Positions 47,512 to 57,808 of a DNA stretch of 64,000 nucleotides are shown piece after piece (the first letter of the stretch is position 1; every line of letters begins with the position of its first letter). The notes under the pieces were generated by a model, which was given only the letters and a program-made list of their open reading frames with translations, made no database searches and was not told where the DNA came from. Both the position numbers and the translations under genes were made by a program. The stretch lies in the NCBI RefSeq assembly GCF_001742145.1, contig NZ_CP015749.1, forward strand, positions 4,216,001 to 4,280,000, read 5' to 3'. The stretch comes from Pectobacterium parmentieri (GTDB taxonomy: Bacteria > Pseudomonadota > Gammaproteobacteria > Enterobacterales > Enterobacteriaceae).

Positions 47512-49052
47512 TGCCACATCTGTTGGAAATGAAAAACATCACCAAGGTGTTTGGTGCGGTGAAAGCCGTCGATAATGTCAGCCTGACGCTGGAGGCGGGT
47601 CAGGTCTTGTCGCTGTGCGGTGAGAATGGCTCAGGGAAATCCACCTTGATGAAGGTGCTGTGTGCCATCTACCCACATGGTAGCTATGACGGGCAGATCG
47701 TCTTCTCTGGTGATGAGCTGCGCGCCAACCATATTCGTGATACGGAACAAAAAGGCATCGCGATTATTCATCAGGAACTGGCGCTGGTGAAAGAGATGAC
47801 GGTACTGGAGAACATGTTTCTGGGTAACGAGTGGACGCGTTTTGGCGTGATGGATTACGACAATATGTATTTACGCTGCCAGCGTATGTTGGAGCAGGTC
47901 AAGCTGGCCGTTGACCCAAATACCACAGTGGGAGAGCTCGGATTAGGTCAGCAGCAGTTGGTGGAAATTGCCAAGGCGCTGAACAAGCAGGTACGTCTGT
48001 TGGTGCTGGATGAGCCAACGGCCTCATTGACTGAACGGGAAACGGGCATTCTGCTGGAGATCATTCAGGATCTGCGCGATCACGGTATTGCCTGTATCTA
48101 TATTTCGCACAAGCTCAACGAAGTTAAAGCCATTTCCGATGTGATTTGCGTCATTCGCGATGGGAAGCCTATTGGCACGCGCCCGGCGGCTGAGCTGAGC
48201 GAGGATCAGATCATTGCCATGATGGTGGGGCGAGAGCTGACGGAGCTTTATCCCAATGAACCGCATGTCATTGGCGAAGAAGTGCTACGTGTAGAACATC
48301 TTACCGCCTGGCACCCTATCAATCGCCACATTCGCCGGGTGGATGATGTCTCATTTGCACTGCACCGAGGTGAAATTCTCGGTATTGCCGGGCTGGTTGG
48401 GTCAGGTCGTACGGAAACGGTGCAATGCCTGTTTGGTGCCTATCACGGTCGCTGGCAAGGCGACATCTTTATTGATGGCGCGCAGGTGACCATCAGCAAC
48501 TGCCAGCAGGCGATGGCACAGGGCATTGCAATGGTGCCGGAGGATCGTAAGAAAGACAGCATCGTTCCGGTGATGAGCGTGGCGCAGAATATGACGCTGG
48601 CAGCGCTCGATCAATTCACAGGGCCGTTTTCCATGCTGGACGATGCCCGTGAACAGGACATCATCCGGCAGTCGTTAGCAAATCTGAAGGTGAAAACCTC
48701 CAGCCCGGATCTGGCGATCGCCCGCTTAAGCGGCGGTAACCAGCAAAAAGCGGTGCTGGCGAAATGCCTGCTGCTAAATCCTCGCATTCTGATCCTTGAT
48801 GAACCCACGCGCGGTATCGATATCGGTGCCAAATATGAAATCTATAAGCTCATCAATGCGCTGGTAAAACAGCATATTGCCGTCATCGTTATTTCTTCAG
48901 AATTGCCTGAAGTATTGGGATTGAGCGATCGGGTGTTGGTGATGCATCAGGGGCGTATCAAAGCAGATTTGGTCAATCGCGATTTAACCCAGGAACAGGT
49001 TATGGAAGCTGCATTGAGGAGTGAACATCGTGCTGAAAACATCGCAGTCTGA
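47511..49052 (+). CDS. xylG: D-xylose ABC transporter, ATP-binding protein
   Basis: The 513-residue protein, the same length as E. coli XylG, has two ABC domains of the sugar importer type. The first has a canonical Walker A ([12 protein letters not shown]) and signature [15 protein letters not shown]; the second has the degenerate Walker A ([12 protein letters not shown]) usual for this family, and the signature [13 protein letters not shown]. It energises XylFH-mediated xylose uptake. ATG at 47511 is preferred over GTG at 47508 because of the GGAGG spacing. Its 3' end overlaps the xylH start. Confidence 0.96.
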   Translation: MPHLLEMKNITKVFGAVKAVDNVSLTLEAGQVLSLCGENGSGKSTLMKVLCAIYPHGSYDGQIVFSGDELRANHIRDTEQKGIAIIHQELALVKEMTVLENMFLGNEWTRFGVMDYDNMYLRCQRMLEQVKLAVDPNTTVGELGLGQQQLVEIAKALNKQVRLLVLDEPTASLTERETGILLEIIQDLRDHGIACIYISHKLNEVKAISDVICVIRDGKPIGTRPAAELSEDQIIAMMVGRELTELYPNEPHVIGEEVLRVEHLTAWHPINRHIRRVDDVSFALHRGEILGIAGLVGSGRTETVQCLFGAYHGRWQGDIFIDGAQVTISNCQQAMAQGIAMVPEDRKKDSIVPVMSVAQNMTLAALDQFTGPFSMLDDAREQDIIRQSLANLKVKTSSPDLAIARLSGGNQQKAVLAKCLLLNPRILILDEPTRGIDIGAKYEIYKLINALVKQHIAVIVISSELPEVLGLSDRVLVMHQGRIKADLVNRDLTQEQVMEAALRSEHRAENIAV

Positions 49053-50211
49053 ACAACAACATGTCGCCGGATCTGTCTCGATGCTGCAACGGCTGAAAAG
49101 CATCAATCTTCAGGTCTACGTGATGATTGCTGCCATCATCGCCATCATGCTCTTTTTCACCTACATGACCGATGGGGCGTACCTTAGTGCGCGCAATCTC
49201 TCCAACCTGCTGAGGCAAACGGCGATCACTGGCATTCTGGCGGTTGGTATGGTGTTCGTCATCATCTCTGCCGAGATTGATCTGTCGGTTGGCTCAATGA
49301 TGGGGCTATTGGGCGGCGCGGCGGCTATTTTTGATGTCTGGTTTGGCTGGCCTTTACCGTTGACTATCGTTGTGACACTTGCGCTTGGGTTGCTGCTTGG
49401 CGCGTGGAATGGTTGGTGGGTCGCCTACCGGAAAGTCCCTTCTTTTATCGTAACGCTGGCAGGGATGCTGGCTTTTCGCGGCATTTTGATCGGCATTACC
49501 AATGGGACGACGGTTTCCCCGACCAGTGAGGCGATGTCGCAGATTGGGCAAAGCTATCTGCCTTCTGGCATCGGTTTTATGTTCGGTGCCATCGGGCTGA
49601 TGGTGTTCATTGGCTGGCAGTGGCGTCGGCGCAGTAGCCGTGCCCGGTTAGGATTACCGATAAATCCACCCGCAGGTGATATCGGCCGGCAGACAGTGAC
49701 GGCACTCGTCGTACTGGGTGCGATCTATCTGCTGAATGACTATCGCGGCGTGCCAACGCCGGTACTGGTGCTGACGTTGTTGATGCTGGGCGGGATTTTT
49801 CTAGCGACGCGAACCGCGTTTGGCCGCCGAATCTATGCGGTGGGCGGGAACATCGATGCTGCGCGTTTATCGGGGGTAAATGTCGAACGCACCAAAATGG
49901 CGGTGTTTGCGATTAACGGCCTGATGGTCGCGGTCGCCGGGCTAATTCTCAGTTCACGATTGGGGGCCGGATCGCCATCCGCTGGGAATATTGCCGAGCT
50001 GGATGCGATTGCGGCCTGCGTGATTGGCGGCACCAGCCTGGCAGGTGGTATTGGCAGTGTGGCGGGTGCGGTGATGGGGGCATTTATCATGGCGTCGCTG
50101 GATAATGGGATGAGCATGCTGGATGTGCCGACGTTCTGGCAATACGTCGTGAAAGGCGGGATCTTGCTGCTGGCGGTGTGGATGGATACTGCCACAAAAC
50201 GGCGAGTATGA
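49030..50211 (+). CDS. xylH: D-xylose ABC transporter, permease
   Basis: The 393-residue membrane protein with about ten spans equals E. coli XylH in length. It contains [38 protein letters not shown] and [19 protein letters not shown], the hallmarks of the ribose/xylose permease family. GTG at 49030 is chosen because GAGGAG lies 9 bp upstream; GTG at 49021 is too close to it. It overlaps xylG by 23 bases. Confidence 0.94.
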   Translation: MLKTSQSEQQHVAGSVSMLQRLKSINLQVYVMIAAIIAIMLFFTYMTDGAYLSARNLSNLLRQTAITGILAVGMVFVIISAEIDLSVGSMMGLLGGAAAIFDVWFGWPLPLTIVVTLALGLLLGAWNGWWVAYRKVPSFIVTLAGMLAFRGILIGITNGTTVSPTSEAMSQIGQSYLPSGIGFMFGAIGLMVFIGWQWRRRSSRARLGLPINPPAGDIGRQTVTALVVLGAIYLLNDYRGVPTPVLVLTLLMLGGIFLATRTAFGRRIYAVGGNIDAARLSGVNVERTKMAVFAINGLMVAVAGLILSSRLGAGSPSAGNIAELDAIAACVIGGTSLAGGIGSVAGAVMGAFIMASLDNGMSMLDVPTFWQYVVKGGILLLAVWMDTATKRRV

Positions 50212-50347
50212 TGTGATGCTGGGTCTGTGGAGGAAACACGTGGCGGCTCGCAATAATCAGCAAATTATTTTGGCCTCTGGGGGCGCTGTGCTATTCAAGA
50301 AAGAGGATTTTATTCAAGGAACTTGCGATTAATGAACGGCGATTACC

Positions 50348-51526
50348 ATGTTTGAAAAACGCTATCGTATCACGCTGCTGTTCAACGCCAACAAAGTGTA
50401 TGACCGTCAGGTGGTTGAGGGAGTTGGCGAATATTTACAGGCTTCTCAGTGTGATTGGGACATCTTCATTGAAGAGGATTTCCGTTGCCGCATTGATAAC
50501 ATCAAAGAATGGCTAGGCGATGGCGTGATTGCCGATTTTGACGATGGCCAGATCAAACAGCTATTACAGGATGTGAACGTGCCATTGGTGGGGGTTGGTG
50601 GTTCCTACCATCAGCCCGAGGATTACCCGCCAGTGCATTATATCGCCACAGATAATTATGCACTGGTGGAAAGCGCGTTTATGCATCTTAAAGAGAAAGG
50701 GCTGAACCGCTTTGCTTTTTATGGCCTGCCGGCATCGGGTGGGAAAGGCTGGGCGCAGGAGCGGGAGCATGCTTTCCGGCAATTGGTGGCGGCAGAAAAG
50801 TATCAGGGTGTGGTGTATCAGGGAATGGAAACCTCACCGGATAACTGGCAATACGCACAAAATCGGCTGGCCGATTGGGTTCAGGGGTTACCGCCGCAGA
50901 CCGGGATTATCGCGGTGACGGATTCCCGCGCGCGCCACCTGTTACAGGTATGCGAGCATCTGAATATTGCCGTACCAGAAAAGCTGTGCGTCATCGGGAT
51001 CGATAACGAAGATCTGATTCGCTATCTTTCACGCGTGGCGTTGTCATCGGTGGCGCAAGGTACGCGTCAAATGGGATATCGTGCCGCGAAACTACTGCAT
51101 CAGCTATTGCTGAATCAGGCCGATTTGCCGCTGCAACGTATTCTGGTGCCGCCGGTTCGAGTGGTCGAGCGCCGCTCTACGGACTATCGCTCTGTGCACG
51201 ATCCTGCTGTTATTCAGGCGATGCACTTTATCCGCTATCACGCCTGTAAAGGCATTAAGGTCGAGCAGGTGCTGGATGCGGTAGGGATTTCCCGCTCAAA
51301 TTTGGAAAAGCGCTTCAAAGATGAGATCGGTCAGACGATTCACGGTGTGATTCACGCAGAGAAGTTGGATCGGGCGCGCAATTTGCTGATTTCGACCTCG
51401 CTCTCGATTAGTGAGATCTCGTTGATGTGTGGCTACCCTTCACTGCCTTACTTTTACGCTGTCTTTAAGAAAGGGTATGACATCACGCCGAAAGAGTACC
51501 GCGAGCGCTATGGGGAAGGCTATTAA
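50348..51526 (+). CDS. xylR: Xylose operon transcriptional activator XylR
   Basis: The 392-residue regulator equals E. coli XylR in length. The N-terminal part (about 1-275) is a periplasmic-binding-protein-like xylose sensor (YRITLLFNANKVYDRQVVEG). The C-terminal part (about 285-392) is an AraC DNA-binding domain, with CKGIKVEQVLDAVGISRSNL and ISLMCGYPSLPYFYAVFKK as the two helix-turn-helix motifs. It activates xylAB and xylFGH in the presence of xylose. It lies 136 bp after xylH; a separate weak promoter is possible. Confidence 0.96.
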   Translation: MFEKRYRITLLFNANKVYDRQVVEGVGEYLQASQCDWDIFIEEDFRCRIDNIKEWLGDGVIADFDDGQIKQLLQDVNVPLVGVGGSYHQPEDYPPVHYIATDNYALVESAFMHLKEKGLNRFAFYGLPASGGKGWAQEREHAFRQLVAAEKYQGVVYQGMETSPDNWQYAQNRLADWVQGLPPQTGIIAVTDSRARHLLQVCEHLNIAVPEKLCVIGIDNEDLIRYLSRVALSSVAQGTRQMGYRAAKLLHQLLLNQADLPLQRILVPPVRVVERRSTDYRSVHDPAVIQAMHFIRYHACKGIKVEQVLDAVGISRSNLEKRFKDEIGQTIHGVIHAEKLDRARNLLISTSLSISEISLMCGYPSLPYFYAVFKKGYDITPKEYRERYGEGY

Positions 51527-51554
51527 GTTTATTCAAGTAGGAAGGTCAAGCAGG

Positions 51555-51576
51555 AAGGCGCGGCGGTGCGCGCCTT
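51555..51576. terminator. Hairpin between xylR and the DJ-1 family gene
   Basis: Perfect 8-bp arms AAGGCGCG and CGCGCCTT with a 6-nt loop lie between two converging stop codons. The T-run is poor on both strands. Confidence 0.5.
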
Positions 51577-51596
51577 ATCATTAGGCTGGTGAACGG

Positions 51597-52172
51597 TTAC
51601 GCGGGTACGCGCCAGTAATCGTAATCGATGTGCTCAACCTGGAAGTTAGCGTTTTCCTTGTCACCAGTCAGGCGGGTGGCGATGGTAAAGGCAAAATCGA
51701 ACGACACGCCCAGCCCTTTGCCGCTGATCAGATTGCCGTCTTCCACGACTTTCTCGTTGACATAAACGCCATCGGTCACGTCTTGCCATAAATCCCCAGA
51801 GCAGACATAGCGACGGCCTTTAAGCAGTTTGTTGCCACCTAGCACACGTGCGGCTGCTGAGCACAGTGGGCAGATTAGCTTGCCTGCCTCGTCATGACGG
51901 CGGATGAACTCGACAACCATCGGGTTTGCGGCCAGGTTCACTGTACCCTGCGGGCCGCCAGGAATGACCACGGCATCAAACAGCGTGCCCTGGTTTCTTT
52001 CCAGCAGCGCATCGGCAAACATGCGAATATTGTGATAACTGTGTAACTCCAGTCTGTCATAGCATGACAGCATGGTGACTTCTATCTTCATACGGTGCAG
52101 TACATCAATCACCATAATCGCTTCCGCTTCTTCAAACCCAGGGGCTAGCAGAACGGCGACTTTCTTAGACAT
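51597..52172 (-). CDS. DJ-1/PfpI family protein
   Basis: The 191-residue protein starts MSKKVAVLLAPGFEEAEAIM. The conserved Glu lies in PGFEEAEA (about 16-18) and the reactive Cys at the nucleophile elbow in LICPLCSAAARVLGG (about 105-110). The family includes glyoxalase III/deglycase-type proteins, chaperones and YajL (ThiJ); which activity applies cannot be decided. The sequence ends with an unusual HIDYDYWRVPA tail. A GGAG ribosome site supports the start; ATG at 52193 would add seven residues. Confidence 0.85.
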   Translation of the reverse strand: MSKKVAVLLAPGFEEAEAIMVIDVLHRMKIEVTMLSCYDRLELHSYHNIRMFADALLERNQGTLFDAVVIPGGPQGTVNLAANPMVVEFIRRHDEAGKLICPLCSAAARVLGGNKLLKGRRYVCSGDLWQDVTDGVYVNEKVVEDGNLISGKGLGVSFDFAFTIATRLTGDKENANFQVEHIDYDYWRVPA

Positions 52173-52421
52173 AGCATCTCCAGCAATATGCAAGGGAAGG
52201 TGTTAACCGCCAGAGGATAGCAAAGAAATGTCGTAAAAATGAAACGATGTTTTATGAATGTCGAGTGAGTCGCGTAAACGATTTTTGCTGCTTAGCCTAA
52301 AGAGAAGATGGCGGTATACTCGCTAACTTGGTCGTGAATTAGCCACGAATTTTTTTGCACGAAAGCATGACTCTTCTCTTCCTGTCCCGCCAAAAAGATG
52401 TTTAAATTATCACTCACTTAT

Positions 52422-52439
52422 TTTGCATAAATATGCATT
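52422..52439. promoter_or_regulatory. ARG box (ArgR operator) upstream of argG
   Basis: TTTGCATAAATATGCATT contains the palindrome TGCATAAATATGCA, close to the ArgR consensus of TGAAT-N4-ATTCA type. A poorer match may adjoin at about 52401-52418. It lies about 270 bp upstream of argG with an ERIC element in between, so the leader is long. The rest of 52173-52708 shows no gene. Confidence 0.7.
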
Positions 52440-52548
52440 TATGAGCGTATCGATTTTGGTCATCGACCGGCCCGTTTGATGTAGGATGTACACAGGGCAT
52501 GAACGCTCAGGAATGTATGGCGTAACATAATGGTGTGGCGGCTAAGCT

Positions 52549-52675
52549 TATACCCTTAATCAGTCAAGTTGCAGGAAGGCGGCAATCGCGCGAGTCCCCA
52601 GGAGCTTACATCGGTAAGTGACTGGGGTGAGTAAGAGAAGCCAACGCACATGCAGCTTGAAGTATAACGGGTATA
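52549..52675 (-). repeat. Full-length ERIC element in the argG leader (copy 5)
   Basis: Exactly 127 bp, bounded by TATACCC and GGGTATA. The core contains CCCCAGGAGCTTACAT and GTAAGTGACTGGGGTGAG, which match the widely used ERIC1R and ERIC2 primer sites. The end lies 33 bp before the argG ATG. It is inverted relative to copies 1-4, whose left ends correspond to its right end. Confidence 0.93.
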
Positions 52676-52684
52676 TCACCATAG

Positions 52685-54055
<1,371 letters not shown>

Positions 54056-54077
54056 CGCACAGATTGGGTTATATAAA

Positions 54078-54111
54078 AATCCGGAACCGCCTCGCGTTCC
54101 GGATTTTTTTT
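54078..54111 (+). terminator. Rho-independent terminator of argG
   Basis: Perfect 10-bp arms AATCCGGAAC and GTTCCGGATT with an 8-nt loop, followed by a run of eight T. The remaining 54112-54320 is an AT-rich promoter region for expI without a clear lux box. Confidence 0.94.
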
Positions 54112-54320
54112 ATCTGTTTACCCTATGTTTATGTTTGATTTTCTCGCGATTTTTTTTCGTGTGTGAACTCTTGCTGACAATGCAGGTTGCATCTGTACAA
54201 CCGCCGTAGAAAGAGACAGAATACCTATAAATAATCAGGTGGGAAAATAATCTGAAGGCGAAGGATTTGTGGGATGGTGTATTTTTTTAGGCAATAAATT
54301 AACTTTTTAATGGAGGAAAA

Positions 54321-54971
54321 ATGTTAGAGATATTTGATGTAAATCACACCTTGTTGTCAGAAACGAAATCAGAAGAGCTATTTACCCTCAGAAAAGAGAC
54401 GTTTAAAGATCGACTGAACTGGGCTGTGCAATGTACTGATGGGATGGAATTTGATCAGTATGATAATAATAACACAACGTATCTTTTCGGCATAAAAGAC
54501 AATACTGTTATCTGTAGTTTGAGATTTATCGAAACAAAATATCCTAACATGATTACTGGAACATTTTTCCCTTACTTCAAGGAGATCAATATCCCTGAAG
54601 GGAATTATCTAGAATCTAGTCGGTTCTTTGTGGATAAATCACGAGCTAAAGATATTCTTGGCAACGAATATCCAATTAGTTCGATGTTGTTTCTGTCGAT
54701 GATTAATTATTCGAGAGATAAAGGCTATGATGGGATTTATACTATAGTTAGTCACCCTATGCTGACGATATTAAAGCGTTCTGGTTGGGGGATTAGCGTG
54801 GTTGAGCAAGGTTTATCAGAAAAACAGGAAAGAGTTTATTTAGTCTTCCTTCCTGTTGATGATGAGAATCAGGAAGCTTTGGCCCGTCGTATTAATCGCA
54901 GCGGTACCTTTATAAGCAATGCATTGAAGCAGTGGCCTCTGAGGGTACCGGCCGCTATTGCACAGGTTTAA
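54321..54971 (+). CDS. expI: Acyl-homoserine-lactone synthase ExpI (CarI/AhlI)
   Basis: The 216-residue LuxI-family enzyme makes an N-acyl-homoserine lactone from SAM and acyl-ACP. The invariant residues are present: Arg24 in LRKETF, Phe28 and Trp34 in DRLNWAV, Asp45 and Asp48 in EFDQYD, Arg68 in SLRF, and Glu98 and Arg101 in YLESSRFFVD. A GGAGG ribosome site precedes the ATG. Residues 69 and 127 are Phe and Met. From memory, these positions separate 3-oxo-C8 producing Pectobacterium ExpI enzymes (Met127) from 3-oxo-C6 producers (Thr127), so this one would be of the 3-oxo-C8 type. It converges on expR, overlapping it by 17 bp. In soft-rot bacteria the signal controls plant-cell-wall-degrading enzymes. 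Confidence 0.96.
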   Translation: MLEIFDVNHTLLSETKSEELFTLRKETFKDRLNWAVQCTDGMEFDQYDNNNTTYLFGIKDNTVICSLRFIETKYPNMITGTFFPYFKEINIPEGNYLESSRFFVDKSRAKDILGNEYPISSMLFLSMINYSRDKGYDGIYTIVSHPMLTILKRSGWGISVVEQGLSEKQERVYLVFLPVDDENQEALARRINRSGTFISNALKQWPLRVPAAIAQV

Positions 54972-55683
54972 TGAGTTGTAACTCAACGCCGAGCCTTATG
55001 GCATGCTTGGCATTCAGGACTCCAAGTTTTTTTACAACGTTGCCGATATGAAATTTTACCGTGCTAGTTTTTATACCGAGAATAATAGCAACTTCCAGAT
55101 AGGTTTTACCCATGCTGGCCCAGTAAAGAATTTCATTTTCTCGTTGAGAGAATATTTCTTTATTATTTAATTGTTTTTTATTTCCAATCATCTCTCTGCA
55201 AAGAGAGATGATTTTTTCATAAGCTTCAATTAATAACATTTGAAAGGTGTCTTTTTTCTCTTCAATAAACTTTTCAACATCATCTGGATATGAACTGTCT
55301 ACAATAATAGATAGCATGACAAGATTGTCACTATGATCGTGAAGGACAAAAGTATATCCGTTGATGATATTATATTTCTTAGAGAGGTCGAATATTTTCG
55401 CAAGCTGTAATCGTGTGTTAATGACCAGACTTTTCTCCCAAGAGAAAGGCGATATCTTATTGAATGAAGCAAGAACAACAGGATCAATGTGCTGGTAATT
55501 ATTTTCTTTATAGAGATTGACCCATTCATCGGGATAACTGGAAATAATGACCATTTGTGAAGGGTTCTTTTTATTAAGAACCATAAATGAAAATCTTATG
55601 CCATCATAGTGAGCAAGGTTTTTATTGAAGTGCTTTTTGATTACCTTGCTTATTATTTCACTATTGGTGAATAATGGCGACAT
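54955..55683 (-). CDS. expR: LuxR-family quorum-sensing regulator ExpR
   Basis: The 242-residue regulator has an N-terminal autoinducer-binding domain (about 20-160) containing YPDEWVNLYKENNYQHIDPV, with the Trp, Tyr and Asp residues that contact the acyl-homoserine lactone. The C-terminal LuxR helix-turn-helix (about 178-240) has FSQRENEILYWASMGKTYLE and TVKFHIGNVVKKLGVLNAKH. In Pectobacterium, ExpR activates the RsmA gene in the absence of signal and is relieved by it. It converges on expI with a 17-bp overlap of coding 3' ends. The symbol expR1 is used in some strains that have a second copy. Confidence 0.95.
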   Translation of the reverse strand: MSPLFTNSEIISKVIKKHFNKNLAHYDGIRFSFMVLNKKNPSQMVIISSYPDEWVNLYKENNYQHIDPVVLASFNKISPFSWEKSLVINTRLQLAKIFDLSKKYNIINGYTFVLHDHSDNLVMLSIIVDSSYPDDVEKFIEEKKDTFQMLLIEAYEKIISLCREMIGNKKQLNNKEIFSQRENEILYWASMGKTYLEVAIILGIKTSTVKFHIGNVVKKLGVLNAKHAIRLGVELQLIKPVQ

Positions 55684-55924
55684 TTCATGACCTCAGTCTG
55701 AAGAATCAACATCCCTGTAACGGAAAAGTATATACCTACACCTCGACCTAAGTCTAATTGTTATGCGTGAGTGAAAAAACATACAATCTTACGACGTTGT
55801 TAAGAGCGTAAAGCAAAAGAAATAAACATCGCTCAGGATAAGCGTGATGATTGGCTGACATCAGGGAATGCTAATTAAGCGAGATTTATCAGTAATATAA
55901 TAAAAAATAATTTTTCTTTTCTAT

Positions 55925-55946
55925 GGCCTGTATTGTTTTACAGGCC
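55925..55946 (-). terminator. Hairpin downstream of pemB
   Basis: Perfect 8-bp arms GGCCTGTA and TACAGGCC with a 6-nt loop lie about 90 bp after the pemB stop on the minus strand. No adjacent T-run, so termination is uncertain. The remaining parts of 55684-56034 are an AT-rich expR promoter region without a clear operator. Confidence 0.45.
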
Positions 55947-56034
55947 GATCAAATTTCAATGGCATGAGTTATATCAATGTGATGTTTTCACGAGCCGCAT
56001 CCACCTTGAATATTATGTATTCCTTCGCTGCACA

Positions 56035-57237
56035 TCACACCTCGTCGATATTGTTGTATTCCCACAGCCGATTGAATTGCACATCATCCAGATTACGGGC
56101 TGAATCCACGTTACCTGCAAAAGGCCGCGCGGTAGTTGCAGCAACTCCCCAAGGTTGTTCTCTGTCATAGCTGGTGTCAATCGTACTGTCACGAATGACT
56201 AGCTGGCCGTTTGCCGTCTTGTTGGGCTGGTATCCTGTCTGCCTTGCCCCCTGATCCCAGGCGCGTCCCAGTTTGGCCTTTCTTCCCCTACTGAAGCCTT
56301 CGTCTCCCGTAAAGCGGCAACTTACCGCCAGAAAACCGTATTGCGCCCACGGCATGCTGTCAGGTGCAAAAACATGAATGTCTTTTGCGCCGCGACTGGA
56401 AACCGTGTGAAAGTGGACGCGATCGAATACTGCGGTCGCCCGGCCAAAAACATAATCGACATCACCTTCAATGTAACTGTCTTTAATGTAGGCGCGGCTG
56501 TAGCGGTCTGTGACGTACTCGTTGCGGAGGTTACTAGTATTAACGAAAAATGTATCCTGACGCCCGATCAGGCGAACCCTTTCAAGCTGTATTTTGTCGC
56601 CATCGGTGCGCAGCGCCACGGCCTGATGTGCTCGGCCATCGACTGAATCCAGCAATGCATTTACCACCGTCAGGTTCTTCATCTGTAAATTGTCACTCTG
56701 CGACCAGACCACGGCGGCACAGATAGTATCAATTGTCGCGTTTTGCTTTGATGCACAGAGATCGTACATGTACCAGGCTGGGTCACCGGGTTGATATTCA
56801 CCATGTGAGTTCACTGTTTCTCGGTAGGTTGCTGGTGAAAACATCGAATCCAGCGCGAGTTGAATCACCACGTCGTTCGGTTGCTCTCCTGTGCCAAATA
56901 GCGTGAGCGGTGGCGCATCGGCAGGGATGTAGACCGCTCCAGTATAGATGCCCGGTAGTAATTTAATATCAATACACGGCCGATCCTGCTGCGCCCGTAG
57001 CGCGGCGTTGACTGCCTGTTGCACTGTACCGTGTGTTGCGCCATCCACCCCGACCTGTGGCCCGACAACCCACGGCGTAGCCGGATCGACCTCAATCGAC
57101 GTAGGTTGCCAAACGTCAGTGTCAGAATGTCCATCGTGCCCACGCCGCGTAAAGTAGTGCGGGAGCGTGAAGCGATCCGCTTCCTGCTCAGAGAGGATGG
57201 GGCGGTAAGCGGTGCCGGGATAGGTTGTTTTGGTCAT
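56035..57237 (-). CDS. pemB: Pectin methylesterase, PemB type, without signal peptide
   Basis: The 400-residue protein is a right-handed beta-helix carbohydrate esterase of family 8. It removes methyl groups from pectin or pectic oligomers. The catalytic residues are intact: Gln227 and Asp228 in IGRQDTFF, Asp261 in EGDVDYVFG, and Arg325 and Trp327 in LGRAWDQ. The sequence is closer to PemB of Dickeya and YbhC of E. coli than to the secreted PemA, but those two are outer-membrane lipoproteins. Here the N-terminus (MTKTTYPGTAYRPILSEQEA) has neither signal peptide nor lipobox, so a cytoplasmic location or a start error must be considered; upstream DNA in this frame offers no lipobox. An AGGA ribosome site precedes the ATG. 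It follows glpM after 28 bp in the same direction. Confidence 0.88.
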   Translation of the reverse strand: MTKTTYPGTAYRPILSEQEADRFTLPHYFTRRGHDGHSDTDVWQPTSIEVDPATPWVVGPQVGVDGATHGTVQQAVNAALRAQQDRPCIDIKLLPGIYTGAVYIPADAPPLTLFGTGEQPNDVVIQLALDSMFSPATYRETVNSHGEYQPGDPAWYMYDLCASKQNATIDTICAAVVWSQSDNLQMKNLTVVNALLDSVDGRAHQAVALRTDGDKIQLERVRLIGRQDTFFVNTSNLRNEYVTDRYSRAYIKDSYIEGDVDYVFGRATAVFDRVHFHTVSSRGAKDIHVFAPDSMPWAQYGFLAVSCRFTGDEGFSRGRKAKLGRAWDQGARQTGYQPNKTANGQLVIRDSTIDTSYDREQPWGVAATTARPFAGNVDSARNLDDVQFNRLWEYNNIDEV

Positions 57238-57265
57238 TGCGCTATCCTAATAAAGAAGTCAGAAG

Positions 57266-57607
57266 CTAATTTCCTTGATACCACGTCCAGATTTTGATCA
57301 ACAGTGCCGCCGATACACTCCAGCATACGACCGCCGCGAGCAGTGCCTGTGGCAACTTCATCCATGCGGTAAAGTAATAAAGTGAGATGAGATAAGCCAG
57401 ATAAGGAATGACGGACCAGATGCCAAACAGGATGGTAGTACGTAGCGCATCCAGCCCGCGTTCACTGCCAACAATGTAATGGGCGATCAGGGCGAATGTG
57501 GGAAAAAGCGGTACCAACCCGGCAATATAATAGTTTCGGCTTTTCGCCAGTACGCTGATGAGCAATACGATCAACGCGCCGATAACCGATTTGATAAACA
57601 GTGACAT
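57266..57607 (-). CDS. glpM: GlpM family membrane protein
   Basis: The 113-residue protein has four hydrophobic segments and begins MSLFIKSVIGALIVLLISVL. The NYYIAGLVPLFPTFALIAHY segment is the GlpM family signature. GlpM has been connected with alginate and glycerol metabolism in Pseudomonas, but its biochemical activity is unknown. A start at 57628 would add seven residues. It is upstream of pemB with a 28-bp gap. Confidence 0.9.
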   Translation of the reverse strand: MSLFIKSVIGALIVLLISVLAKSRNYYIAGLVPLFPTFALIAHYIVGSERGLDALRTTILFGIWSVIPYLAYLISLYYFTAWMKLPQALLAAVVCWSVSAALLIKIWTWYQGN

Positions 57608-57808
57608 AAGTATGACTTCTGGCTTCATTAAGTATCGTGAATGAACAGAGAATAGCGAAAAAGTACCGGGATGGAATAGTGCGACCACACAGCTTAAGAT
57701 TTCAATTCGTGGCGATTTCGTTATTCTTAGCAGCAGAATGAATAAATACTGTACGTGATAACCTGCTCAGTACAGGTAAAACGATAATGAATCTGGAAAG
57801 GATTGACG

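Noticed and set aside
54112..54320. Search for a lux box upstream of expI
   Set aside because: No 20-bp palindrome of the ACCTGT/ACAGGT type is present; the region is just AT-rich.
55880..55925. KdgR-like AT-rich sequence between pemB and expR
   Set aside because: It resembles the KdgR consensus only in base composition; the symmetrical half-sites are missing, and it lies downstream of pemB.
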